NCBI GenBank assembly: GCA_950097015.1
Contig: CATNEN010000038.1
Location: forward strand, 12,394,001-12,458,000
DNA from: Macrostomum hystrix
Taxonomy: Eukaryota; Platyhelminthes; Macrostomidae
Reading direction: 5' to 3'
DNA: 64,000 bases
Both the position numbers and the translations under genes were made by a program. Below, in pieces: positions 9,901 through 21,397 of the stretch (positions are counted from its first letter, which is position 1; each line of letters opens with the position of its first letter). The notes beneath the pieces are model-generated. The model saw only the letters and a program-made list of their open reading frames with translations. It ran no database searches and was not told the DNA's origin.

Positions 9901-12642
9901 CAACGGAGAGAAAAGGCAGAGAGAGAAAGAGAGAGAGAGAGAGAAGAAATACAGAAGAAGAAAGAAGACAGTAGAAAGATAAGATAGTGAAATGATGAGA
10001 CAGTTAGAATTAAGGGATGATACAGGGGAGAGAGAAGACAGGGAAGAGATAAGACAGGGAAGAGATAAGACAGGGAAGAGATAAGACAGGGAAGAGATGA
10101 GACAGGGGAGGGATGAGACAGGGGAGGGATGAGTCAGGGGAGAGATAAGGAAGTATAGAGATGACTCAGGGGAGATAAGACAGGGGAGAGATAAGACAAG
10201 GGGAGAGATGAGACCGGCGATAGATAAGACAGGGGAGAGATGAGACAGGGGAGAGATGAGTCAGTGAAGAAATGAGACAGTGTAGGGATAAGTCAGTGAA
10301 GGGATTAAGCTTCAGAGGCTCACCTGATAAACCCGGAAGTAGGTGAGCTGTCCGTAGGCGCCGGCCTCCAGTTTAAATGCCAGGCCGAGAAATGGCAGCC
10401 GATTGGAGCGCTCCGGATTGAGGTGCAGCCGGACTGGCTCTTCGCCTGGGCCGCCGCCCTGCCTATAGGCGTAGTTTTGCACCTCTGTGGGATTGGGCAG
10501 GTAGTCCACCACGCCGTCTAGCAACGGCTGGACGCCTTTATTGCGCAACGCTGTGCCGAGGAACACCGGCGTGAATCGGCGTTGAAGACAGGCTCGCCTG
10601 ATTGCCGCTTTCAGCTGGTCTCGGCTGGGCTGCTGGTCCATCAGCACCAGCTCGCCAAGCTGGTCGTCAACGTTGGCGACGCATTCAACCAGTTCCTGAC
10701 GACGCTCGATTGTCTCGGCGCGGCGCTCTGCTGGTACAGATTCGCGGCGCACCTGAATGGGTGGATATCAGCGGCCAATTATGTACTTTAGAGTTGCCTG
10801 CTACCTGTTCTACCGTGGGATGGCTACCTGTTCTAGTGGGATGGCTACCTGTTCTACCGGTGGGATGGCTACATGTTCTAGTGGGATGGCTACCTGTTCT
10901 ACCGGTGGGATGGCTACCTGTTCTAGTGGGATGGCTACCTGTTCTACCGGTGGGATGGCTACCTGTTCAAGTGGGTTGGCTACCTGTTCTAGGTGGGATG
11001 GCTACCTGTTCAAGTGGGATGGCTACCTGTTCTAGGTGGGATGGCTACCTGTTCTAGGTGGGATGGCTACCTGTTCTAGTGGGATGGCTACCTGTTCAAG
11101 TGGGATGGCTACCTGTTCTAGGTGGGATGGCTACCTGTTCTAGGTGGGATGGCTACCTGTTCTAGGTGGGATGGCTACCTGTTCTAGGTGGGATGGCTAC
11201 CTGTTCTAGGTGGGATGGCTACCTGTTCTAGGTGGGATGGCTACCTGTTCTAGTGGGATGGCTACCTGTTCAAGTGGGATGGCTACCTGTTCTAGGTGGG
11301 ATGGCTACCTGTTCTAGGTGGGATGGCTACCTGTTCTAGGTGGGATGGCTACCTGTTCTAGGTGGGATGGCTACCTGTTCTAGGTGGGATGGCTACCTGT
11401 TCTAGGTGGGATGGCTACCTGTTCAAGTGGGATGGCCACCCAAGTGGGATGGCCACCCAAGTGGGATGGCTACCTGTTCAAGTGGGATGGCCACCCAAGT
11501 GGGATGGCTACTTGTTCAGGTAGTTGGATGGCTACCTGTTTAAGTGGGATGGCTACCTGTTTAAGTGGGATGGCTACCTGTTTAAGTGGGATGGCTACCT
11601 GTTTAAGTGGGATGGCTACCTGTTTAAGTGGGATGGCTACCTGTTTAAGTGGGATGGCTACCTGTTTAAGTGGGATGGCTACCTGTTTAAGTGGGATGGC
11701 TACCTGTTCTTGGTGGGATGGCTACCTGTTCTAAGTGGCCAATTTAAGTTATTTCAAGGCACTTTTTTCTCACAGTGAGTCCGTGAGGCTCATCAAAGTA
11801 CAAAACGCAGTCGTCAATAAGATCGATGACAGCCTCGTGCTGGCTCTGCAGTCCAACTGGCAGCTGGAGGAAGGCGGCGGTGTGCTTCAGCTTGTGGCGG
11901 ATCTGGTGCAGCACCCGGTTAGGATTGGCGCCCTGCCTATCCAGCTTGTTGATGAAAGCCAGGCAGGGCACGCCGTATCGCTGCATCTGGCGATTGACAG
12001 TCAGTGTCTGGGACTGGACGCCGCCAACGGCGCACAGCACTAGGATGGCGCCATCGAGGACGCGAAGGGCGCGCTCCACCTGAGCATTGATTGATTGATT
12101 GATTTGTGTTTATTGATCATTGTTTTATTATGGATGGCTGTTGATAAGAATTATGAGTTTGAGGAGGCCTTTGATAAGAATTATGAGTTTGAGGAGGCCT
12201 TTGATAAGAATTATGAGTTTGAGGAGGCCTTTGATGATAGTTAAAGGTTGAGAAGGCTGCTGATGAGAATTATGAGGTGAGATGGATTTGGGGTGAGGGA
12301 ATGAGTGATGTTTTGCCACAGTAGTTGGATTCACTGCATAGTTATGCCACACTGACTGTGTCGTACCTCAATAGTGAAGTCGACATGGCCAGGTGTATCG
12401 ATGATGTTAATGACGTGGCCGGCCCACTCGGTGTAGGTGGCGGCGGACTGGATGGTGATGCCACGCTGTCGCTCCAGCTCCATGAAGTCCATGACTGCGC
12501 CAACGCCGTCTGTGCCGCGCACTTCGTGCATCTCGCCGACACGTCCGGTGTAAAATAGGATCCGCTCCGTGAGGGTGGTCTTGCCGCTGTCGATGTGGGC
12601 CGAGATGCCAATATTGCGAATCTTTGTCACATCCATCTGGTC
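6964..12642 (-). CDS. GFM1: Mitochondrial elongation factor G
   Basis: Translational GTPase that translocates peptidyl-tRNA on mitochondrial ribosomes. Six exons join in frame: 12642-12367, 12079-11774, 10752-10324, 9666-9226, 8423-8136 and 7365-6964, giving 713 codons plus a missing N-terminal part. Motifs in order are AHIDSGKTT (P loop), ERQRGITI (switch I), DTPGH (switch II), NKLD (guanine specificity), [15 protein letters not shown] and, in domain [12 protein letters not shown]. The sequence follows animal GFM1 closely; human GFM1 is about 750 residues, so only the presequence is unaccounted for. An acceptor precedes 12642; a weak candidate first exon lies near 13232-13160. All five internal introns are phase 0, and each contains a different minisatellite. 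A possible AATAAA (6959-6954) lies just after the TAG stop, implying a very short 3' UTR. Confidence 0.95.
7545..8128. repeat. 21-bp minisatellite filling GFM1 intron 5
   Basis: About 28 copies of a 21-bp unit containing GAGATCTACAGAGCTCTGAA. On the gene's sense strand each unit holds CTCTTTCAG (acceptor-like) and TGTAGATC (close to the real donor GTAGAC). The array runs nearly from donor (8135) to about 180 bases before the acceptor (7366). Confidence 0.95.
8500..9215. repeat. 21-bp minisatellite with 84-bp higher-order unit, GFM1 intron 4
   Basis: 21-mers of the type ACTACTGATATTCTCAATGA. Between about 8580 and 9020 four variant 21-mers are combined into an 82-84-bp unit (with TATACTCAATTACACTGCTG and ACTCATAGCCTCAAAGA) repeated about five times; beyond 9020 the array is simple. 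It extends to within about 15 bases of the donor at 9225. Confidence 0.93.
9890..10310. repeat. 16-bp minisatellite and GA tract, GFM1 intron 3
   Basis: Irregular copies of AAGACAGGGAAGAGAT and GAGACAGGGGAGAGAT (16 bp), after a (GA)n tract at about 9915-9945. The sense strand of GFM1 is pyrimidine-rich here. The unit is nearly the same as the arrays at 12765-13135 and 51000-51545. Confidence 0.88.
10795..11745. repeat. 21/22-bp minisatellite filling GFM1 intron 2
   Basis: About 43 copies of a 21-22-bp unit containing GGGATGGCTACCTGTTC, ending AGT, AGGT, AAGT or TAAGT by sub-block. The block at 11535-11700 is homogeneous (TTTAAGT), which suggests recent expansion. On the sense strand every unit contains ACAGGTAGCC, a perfect-looking AG|GT junction. 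Confidence 0.95.
12130..12245. repeat. 30-bp tandem repeat in GFM1 intron 1
   Basis: Three to four copies of a 30-bp unit containing TTTGATAAGAATTATGAG and TTTGAGGAGGCC, between the acceptor of exon 2 (12080) and the donor of exon 1 (12366). A short GATT repeat lies at about 12088-12103. Confidence 0.85.
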
Positions 12643-12764
12643 CTGTGGTTAAAGTTCGAGCAGAATGTAGAAATATGTTTAGCTAGATTTACCGAGTAGC
12701 TAGATAAGGCATCGGCAGCGGGCCAAAGATAGAACCTAAAATATTGAATAAATATGAGATAGGG

Positions 12765-13135
12765 GAGAGATGAGACGCTAGATATGAGACAGAGAAGAGA
12801 TGCCAGAGGGAGAAAAGACAGGAGAGATGAGACAGGAGAGATGAGACAGGAGAGATGAGAAGGAGAGACGATACAGAGAGAGATACGGGAGAGATAAGAC
12901 ACCGGAGAGATAAGACACCGGAGAGATAAGACACCGAAGAGGCGACACGGGAGAGACGAGACACGGGAGAGACGAGACCCGGGAGAGATGAGACACGGGA
13001 GAGACGAGACACGGGAGAGACGAGACACGGGAGAGACGAGACACGGGAGAGACGAGACACGGGAGAGACGAGACACGGGAGAGACGAGACACGGGAGAGA
13101 CGAGACACGGGAGAGAGGAGACCGACGAGAGAAAC
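12765..13135. repeat. 16-bp minisatellite upstream of first recognised GFM1 exon
   Basis: Copies of GAGACGAGACACGGGA (16 bp), with less regular GGAGAGATGAGACA copies toward 12765. It is pyrimidine-rich on the GFM1 sense strand and presumably lies in the intron separating the presequence exon from the GTPase exon. Confidence 0.9.
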
Positions 13136-13259
13136 AGGGGAAAGATAAACAGGCTACTGTAGTTGTCGAATTGGGCAATGGGCCGGATTTGGAAGCTTGG
13201 AGGGCCGCATCTGGTCCGTGGGACAGAGTCATGCCAAAAGAAGTATTTTTTTACAATTG

Positions 13260-16200
13260 AACTGAATCAATTATCTTACTATGTTAGCTGCAGCTGCAGA
13301 TGATGGCGCTGACAGCTGCCTGTACAGCACAGAGTGGCAGCCAATCAGATGGCTCCGGGATTGACGGGCGCATTGCAATAGCCTGAGCAATCGCATGCTT
13401 GCCTTTGGTGCAGCTATAAAACTATTTTAATTAGCTGCAAAATAAGTTGGGATCATTTTGTTTTGTTTTGCCTTACTACTAACTAGTTTCGCATAACTAG
13501 TTGACTAGTTCTAGAGATAAAACAAGTACAAGATTTTCCCAAATCTGAATACAAAGTATTGGGATGTTTATTTAATACTAATATATGAATAACAAATATT
13601 CCTAATCAATAGAATTCATCAAAAGTAGTCATAGAGGCTAGAGCTGACCTTGTCTTTTTTCAATATGCAATGTTGCTTTTTGGGATTCATACTAGATTAT
13701 ATATTGGACATACTGTATAACATTCATTTATGTAACTTCTCTGTTTGACTTATGCCCTCTTACTAAGAACATGTTTCAAAAGCAGCCTATTGGACTTAAG
13801 GTGCTGTGGATCAGAGCATGCCTAATGCTAATGTGGTTTGGTTAGAATATTATATTTGAACTTGCAATGAGTATTCCGGCCTGTATACACAAAACACATT
13901 TGCAAGATTGATATAGCTTAATTATTTTTCACAACAACACAATGTTAATGTAATTAGGAATATCAGTTATTATAACTACTTTTTTGCTAGGTTTATTTAT
14001 ACATTGGTTTATTTACACACATTATTTATTCCTTGGCACCTTAAAGATCCTTCATAAACTGAGCTAGCTGTCTCTAGCTATCTATAACAAAACAAACATA
14101 CTAAAAGTAAGATAATAAACTGTGTTTAATAGAAAAATTTAAATAAGGAGCTTCTCAAAAAACTACAGAGTTAAGAAACTTTTACTTAAAATCTTACAAA
14201 TGGTCAATGTAGTGATTTTTTAGAGATTACCTAAAATTTAAAAGCAAAAATGTTTTCAAAATCTATTCATTTTAGTGTTCTATTATACAAATATATTTCT
14301 GAAATATATAAATGCACATTCCTTTTTTATATGACAATCAGAAAATCATAAAAATAAATATATGACCAAAATGAATACTTTAAAAATATGATATAGGCCT
14401 AACCTTCTGAATACTGAATTCATCTGAACCCATAACTAAATGCTGAGTATTCATTTTATCTTCAATGTTTTAATAGGCATAATGTTGGTTTGCTTGGCTA
14501 CAGATTAAAAGGGCCACAAAAAAGGAGTAAAAATCAAAATGTTGACTAGGCCCTAATGAAACTAGTGACAGTGGTAATTGAGGGTACAGATCAAATTGTC
14601 ATATTCTAAAATGTCATATGATAATGACAATTTGCACAAAAGTATCACAATATTCTATTTCATATGACAATCTTGACTATTTGTATAGTCAAGTATTTGC
14701 AGATCTCATGCTCCTGTTTCAATTCAAGTCAAACAATGACTTGGCTCTAAGAGCTGTGTCTGTTTATAAAACTCAGTGTGCACAACTTGAACTGTAGTAT
14801 CAGTGTACTTGTGCATGTTGTACATCATGAAAATAACTGGCATTGCTATGGAATGACAATGCAATACAAGGGGACATTTGAGTTACATATATATAGCTAT
14901 ATGCTGAACGAAATTCAGTGTACATGTTATGTAATGTGAAATGTACTTTAGAGTGGCTCAAATGACATTATTTTTGTAGAGGCAAGTGAGACAAGGCCAA
15001 AAATGTATGCTTTGCTTCGCTTATGCTTTCAACAAAGCTGTTTGTGGAGCCAATAAAATAACAATATGATGATTTCTTGAATGTCACATTGTCCAATGAT
15101 GACAATATGACCATTTAGATAATGTTTTTTTACAACCACATATGACGATTTAGAATATGATGACTTTGGCTGGAGCCGGTAATTGACACAATACAAGTGA
15201 GTGTACTAACTTATTTTGATTATATTATTTGCCAGTTCCTAGACTCCAGAGGCCCACCCATGCAATAAAAGTAGTAGGCCTAGTACAAGTAGTACAGAGA
15301 GTTGATATACTGTGTAAAAGTAGGCCCAAATCTCTAGAGATTGTGGAGAGTATATCAGGATGTATCCTATTTTAAAAATTTAGATGCTAACACATTCCAC
15401 AAACACAAAAATTAAATTAGGGCTAATTATGGCACATAATAAATTAATGAGGTCTTAGCCTAACCAAAGAAATAGATAATAGCTTCCAGCAACAACAGGA
15501 CCAGGTTTCTGACTATCTCCTATGCAGTTGGCAACTGCAAGTCTAAGCTTGGCATTTGCTATATGCCTCTATTCTATTGGAATGGACTCATGGAGTTGTT
15601 TGAATAATTTCAGAATTGGGTCCTCCATCAGCATGGTCATGGAATTGTTGGGATAGATAGCTAAGCACTACCAACAGTGTCGCTAAATAGCTAATGATAC
15701 TAAATAAGGGTCTAATGATTCTAATCAAGAGTGAAGCCGGTACCGGAGCAGAGTGAAACAGCTAAGAATTCAGTAATTAGTAATTTCAAATATTGATTTA
15801 ATCGATCGTTTCAATATTTTTGAAATAGGGCCTACACCTACACAAACAATTACATATTACAATTTTTTTACTTAAATGTTGTATTAAAGAGATGCATAGC
15901 AAGTTTTTTTTATTAAAATACGTATTGAGTTTAGAAAATTGGAATATCTGTTGGAGCTTCGGTTTACAGCAAAGAGCCTAAAGCTTAACAAAAATTAAAA
16001 TGGTTCTGTTCCAATGAGCACAAATCAAACGCGAGGTGTTTCTAAGAAAATTGCGGAAAATCGAAATTCCGGAATGTTCTTACCATATCAATTGTTTCAT
16101 TAGTACGTAAAGTACAACTTTTCCGGCGACCAGTTTGCTAGTCAAAATTCACTGACCTAGCGAAAGTACAAGTTGCCTTTAGCACGAATAATAACTTCAA

Positions 16201-16400
16201 TTATTTACTGTTACATTACAACTCTAAACCCTAAACTTAACTTTTGCCTTTAAAACTGTTTACTTTTATGTCTGTCTATATTAGAAGTAAAACCCTTGTC
16301 TTTGCAGTGCTCGTAACAATCCAGCAGTGGGTAATATTATTTTATTGGCGCTTGCAATTTCCTAAAGCTCTTTAGATAGAAAAGCATGATTAGATAGAAA
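13260..16400. other. AT-rich spacer, no gene seen
   Basis: About 3 kb of AT-rich sequence with no credible frame longer than a few dozen codons, no tRNA and no tandem array. It separates GFM1 (minus) from the receptor gene (plus) and would have to hold the GFM1 promoter and any unseen first exon. Confidence 0.6.
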
Positions 16401-16413
16401 AGTTATAATTCAG

Positions 16414-16784
16414 CAGCCAATTAGGGTTTTGCCATCAGCATGTACGAGTACTGCTCGAAGTCTAAAGTACTGCTCATGCAGATCATTTGCCAAGCTGCAA
16501 GCTGCACTATATATATAGCATAGCTAATTAGGGTATTTTGCAGCCAATTAGGGTTTTGCCATCAGCATGTACGAGTACTGCTCGAAGTCTAAATTAAGTA
16601 CTGCTCATGCAGATCAGTTGCCAAGCTGCAAGCTGCACTATATATATAGCATAGCTAATTAGGGTATTTTGCAGCCAATTAGGGTTTTGCCATCAGCATG
16701 TACGAGTACTGCTCGAAGTCTAAAGTACTGCTCATGCAGATCAGTTGCCAAGCTGCAAGCTGCACTATATATATAGCATAGCTA
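16414..16784. repeat. Three-copy ~127-bp tandem repeat
   Basis: Copies start at 16414, 16541 and 16672, each beginning CAGCCAATTAGGGTTTTGCC. Each contains ATGTACGAGTACTGCTCGAAG and ends in CACTATATATATAGCATAGC. The copies differ by only a few bases and a 4-base insertion (AATT) in the second. Confidence 0.93.
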
Positions 16785-17139
16785 TCGAGGTGGATCTCCG
16801 CACTCAAGGATGGCGTTCTCGTCCGGATTCCATTTGACCAGGCCCGTCCACTTGAGATAAGCGGTGTAGCGCGTTATGTCCAGCTATAAATCCGAGATTC
16901 ACTAAAGTGGAATTCCCCGTCCATGTGTGGAATATGGTAAGGCTTTAGGAAATGCACATATTAGTTACTACACGTTTAAAACTGGTATAGTAATAACTTA
17001 AGTAACTTAACAAGACTGGCCCAGCTAAGCCGATGCGCGCATTCGGTATTTGAAGCAAAGGTTCAAAGACTCAATCCGAGCTCTCCACACGCTATATACA
17101 GCTGTCCCTTGAGCACGACACTCAACTCTCCATATAGCT

Positions 17140-17290
17140 TCAGCTCATCCAGCTGTAAAATTGACACTAGCATCGGCTGGGGTAGATATTGGTTTGGATG
17201 TATGCTGTACACAGCCTAAATGGCTGCATTTTACTGCCGACCTGGTCCATAAATCTATGTAGGTTGTACATCTGGCCCAATCGGATTTAG
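17140..17290 (+). mobile_element. SINE family B fragment
   Basis: CATCCAGCTGTAAAATTGAC followed by ACTAGCATCGGCTGG parallels the Meta-domain-like block of the copy at 6325 (CATCCAGCTGTGAAGTGGG, ACCAGCATCAG). Head and tail are not clear. Confidence 0.45.
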
Positions 17291-17851
17291 GTGTCACTTC
17301 TGTATATCAATTTAACTATCTTTGGTACCCAGCGAAAAAGAAACAGTGAAATCAAACTTTGGTTTAGAATTACTCGAGTAAAGTGCATCTGTTAGTTGCA
17401 CTTTTGATGTAATGATTAAATTCGTGAATTCGAGTCTGCTAAAATTCAGGACATGTGCAGGCCACCCATTCTGCAGTTTCTCGTCTCAGCTGAAAATCAT
17501 TTTTTCAGTGATGATGTGATCTGCCATCTGGCCGGAGTTTGATTTCATAAAAAATCGAATCGCGTCAACACGCAGCCGTCTTATAGCTTGCTCCAATTCT
17601 GACAGCAGCTGTCCCCACATTCCCATTCACTACCACTCGACTGCTGCTTGATAATTGTGATTCCGCGTCGCTCGTTCTTGACCGCTAGATTCAATATCCG
17701 GGCACTCCAGACTCCCAAATCACGTCTTACCTTCTCTGTCTACCCTTACCGCCGCCACGCCAGGGATCGCTGCGAATTCCCTAAACGAACTGCCGCTTTT
17801 GATTGGTCGGGAACAGTAAAAGGAGGCATCTGCACGATAGCTTATTTGTAC

Positions 17852-17862
17852 TTATAAAAGCG
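17852..17862 (+). promoter_or_regulatory. Candidate TATA box of the receptor gene
   Basis: TTATAAAAGCG lies about 90 bases before the first ATG of the receptor at 17948. A start site near 17880 would leave a 5' leader of roughly 70 bases. Confidence 0.45.
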
Positions 17863-17947
17863 CAATCCTCTGACAACCATTTATCATACCGCAACCGATT
17901 TGGGGAACAATAGAAGATCTGGTTTCCATGAACGCGCATTCCACAAA

Positions 17948-20900
17948 ATGTTTAGCAACAACCTGACGGTCAATCCCTGCCTGGTGCACCTGATGCAGCT
18001 ACGGCGCCACCCGGTAAACGCTCTCTACCTGTACTATCAGTGTCGCAATGAGACCAATTACACCAGCGCCTTCACCGAGCTGCGCACCTCCTGGGAGCGC
18101 CTGCTGGACCGTGAGCTGCCTTGGCTGGTCGGCCTGCTGCTGACCTCCGGCTTCCTCGCCCTGCTGGGCGCCATGGGCAACGGCCTGGTAATCGTCCGCG
18201 CCTGTCGTCGCAACGGACGGCGGCTCGGCGGTCGCGAAAGGTGCCCACGGCGACGCCAGCTGTTCGTGCTGAACCTGGCCCTGTCCGACTTTGTCCTGTG
18301 CACAGTGACGCAGCCTGTGAATGCCCTGCGGCTGCTGCAGGACCACGTCAGCTGGCCACTGGGTACTGCTGTCTGCAAGCTGGCAAATTGGCTGACTGGC
18401 CTCAACCTGTTTGTCTCCACCTTCTCCATAACTGCAATCGCTCTTGATCGGTTCAGAGTGAGTGCAAACTAATATCAATAATAATATTGATGATTGCAGG
18501 AGGACTGCGGGCAATCCACATCATTCAGGTGACACTGGACCTGCAGCCAGTGAGGATTCGATTCCGCCACAAACACACAACACACACTCATATCGTACCC
18601 AGGCAAACACTCACACAGGTGTGTACATCTGCCCTGACTTTCTCATCGTTACGCAGTGTACACTCCAAGCCTTCTCTCCACGGCTGCATCCTAAGTTAAT
18701 GTGGCCTCGCTGCGGAATCGAGCTTAGGGACCTTGGCATGAGAGGCAAGCGCGTTAACCGCTCGGCCACTGAACCTCCCCCGAGTGACTGTTTAAACCGC
18801 ATGTGTTAGAATTCTAGCAAGAAAATTGGAATCTGTTTCAACTTGTACGAGCGGCCCAGGCGGCCCAACAAGGCTAGGTGGAATTCTCTCTTTCACGTGA
18901 GTATATTTACTATAGTCTTATTTTTAGCGCTAACTGGGTTGTCCAGTTGATGGATGCCGGGATACAGGATAAAGGATATTTTTACAACCGGGCAGCTACC
19001 GCATACTGGGACAGTCATGCTTTGCAAACAAGCCGGCACATCCTCTGCCGACTAGAAGGGAAAATATACGGGTCAAGCTGCCATAAAAAATCCCATCTTA
19101 TTAACCTGCAGTAGCGGCCGATGTTTACGGCCAAAAAGGGATAAAAACTGATCCCTTTTCTGACCGCACAGCCTGTGTGTGACAGCTCGCGCCTCACCCT
19201 AACAATCTCTCTCCCCTTTTTCCCATTCTTCCCCCCGTGCGGTGTGAATTCGGTAGCCTCAGCTAGCAAACCATTCCAAAACTGATAAGCCGACTTCAGC
19301 CCAGCTTTATTGGGCTGGGGATTAATCTCGCGCTTCTGTGTTGAAGCCACATCACTGTGAAAACCAATTCAGTTCAATGCAATCAAGCCTATAGAGCGTG
19401 AGGCTGTGGTATAAATTTTAGCTCAACACGCAGCGATCGTCTTCAGGTGTCGATTAATTATCCTCACAGCAGTTAGGGTCAGGCCTTGAGTGGGAAAGAA
19501 ACTCGGGAATTAATGAGGCTTCCAAGACGTATTTCTATGCCAATCCTAGAAATTTCTAGATAAATGCTTTATTTTCTCAAGCAAGTAGGCATTATGATAA
19601 TAATTGCAGACGGGCAGCGGGCAATGGCAAGGAATTTGGTGACTCCTAGACACACTCACACGGATACCGTACGCAGACATACGCTTGCACAGGGTGTGTA
19701 GCTCGTACATCTGCCCTTAGACTTCCTCGTAGTCAGGCTGTGTACACTTATATTGTGCCCAGTAGCGCCCTCAAGGGCCCGTAAATTGCACAGCAAGCCC
19801 AAAATAAATGTCGCCTCGCCGCGGAATCGAGCTCACGGACCTTGGCGCGAGAGGCAAACGCCCTAACCGCTCTGCCACCCCTCCCCCAGTAAGTAGGCCA
19901 TAGTGTTATTTAGACGCCCTGTGAGTTGTGTTTTTATGCACTAATTTCAGGTCAAAACACAAAACTCAGCCTGTGTTTTCATCTTTGTTGAAGTTTGACT
20001 GCATTTCTAGTCAATTTGCATCCGTCCATGGCCCAGGCTGCAGGAAAAACATTTCTCGGTTTGTTTTTCACCTTTTCTACTCGTGATTAAAAAGAATGCC
20101 AAAGGATTCAGTAGCTGGCTTCCCAAGTTCAACAAGATTTACGGTTTATAATTGCCCCCTCCCTGTCTACCTGTCTCGCGCGGAAACCAAATTTTCTGCA
20201 AAACTGCTCAAAGTAAAGAAATGATATTTTCCAGGACCACTGCTGACCTTTGCAGTTGATTAGAAAGGAGAGAAATTTATTCAATGCAACTCTACGCAGT
20301 CATTACTAATGATGTATAAGACTGAATTACCGAGTTTATGTGACAAAATCATATATCAAAAAGTCTGCAAATGATTGTCAATCAGGACACTTCTGTCAGA
20401 GACGATTTATCCTTACGTAATTTCCTCGTGCTTGGCGGCCAGGCCTACACATTCCACGGTCTAAACAGCGGTACACAAGCTTTTAGAAGCGCATTCAAAT
20501 CGCTGGGGCTGTGTAGCTACAGCTACTACGGACTAGGGGCCACCACCAAAACTTTTTATTCCCCGGAAAATAATCTGAAGCTTCGAACTCCAGACCTCTC
20601 GGCTCACCACTAGACCAGACCGCCTACGAACTCCCTTTCTCGCAATCGCCCACAGACAATCGTGCGCCCGGACCAGCAGAGCTTCGGCAGCAGCGGCAGT
20701 GGCACCAGCCGTAAGCAGCCCCTGTCCGTGCCGGTCATCTGGCTGGCCGCGGCCGGCCTCGCCTCGCCGCTGCTTTGGTTCGCCAGCGTCGCCGAGAACA
20801 AAGCGCTGGCCACTAGCCAGGCCCAGCAGCAGCTGCAGTGGCACCAGCTGGATCATCGGATGCTGCTCTGCGGCGAGGCCGTTAGCGATCGCGCTGGTCG

Positions 20901-21345
20901 AGCCGCGAAGCTAGCCTACAGTGTGGCAACGCTGGTGTTGCAGTACCTGATCCCCCTCACCACGGTGGTCGCTGCCTACTGTCGCATTCACGCCCGACTC
21001 CGCCTGAAGCTGCGCTACCGCCGGGAGAGCAGCCAGCAGTCGTCGGCCTACCAGATGCAGCGCCTGATGCTCGAGCAGAAACGCAATCGGCGAAGCAACT
21101 GCCGCCTGACGGCTATCGCGAGCTTCTTCGCTCTGGCCTGGCTGCCGTTGGCGTTGTTCAACATCGCAAATGACCTCCAGCTGTGGCTGCCCTCGACTCG
21201 TTTCATCAGCCGCCACCAGGTGCCAATCCAGATTGTGCAAAGCGCCTCCCTGCTGCTGATTTTGGCCTCGGCCTGCGCTAATCCGCTACTTTACGGACTT
21301 CTCAGCGTGAGGCAGTGGTCGCTGCGGCGCAACAACAGCCAGCAA

Positions 21346-21397
<52 letters not shown>

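Noticed and set aside
13160-13232. Candidate presequence exon of GFM1
   Set aside because: It has an ATG and a possible GTAGCC donor that would join in phase 0, but lacks the arginine-rich amphipathic character of a mitochondrial presequence, so it was not included in the gene.
19015-19350. Minus-strand frame of 111 codons inside the receptor intron
   Set aside because: No recognised motif, no splice partner, and it lies between two SINEs in an intron of the opposite strand.
20540-20625. tRNA-like segment on the minus strand (GGTCTAGTGGTGAGCC, GGAGTTCGAAGC)
   Set aside because: It looks like a degenerate SINE head, but no body could be matched, so it was not listed as an element.
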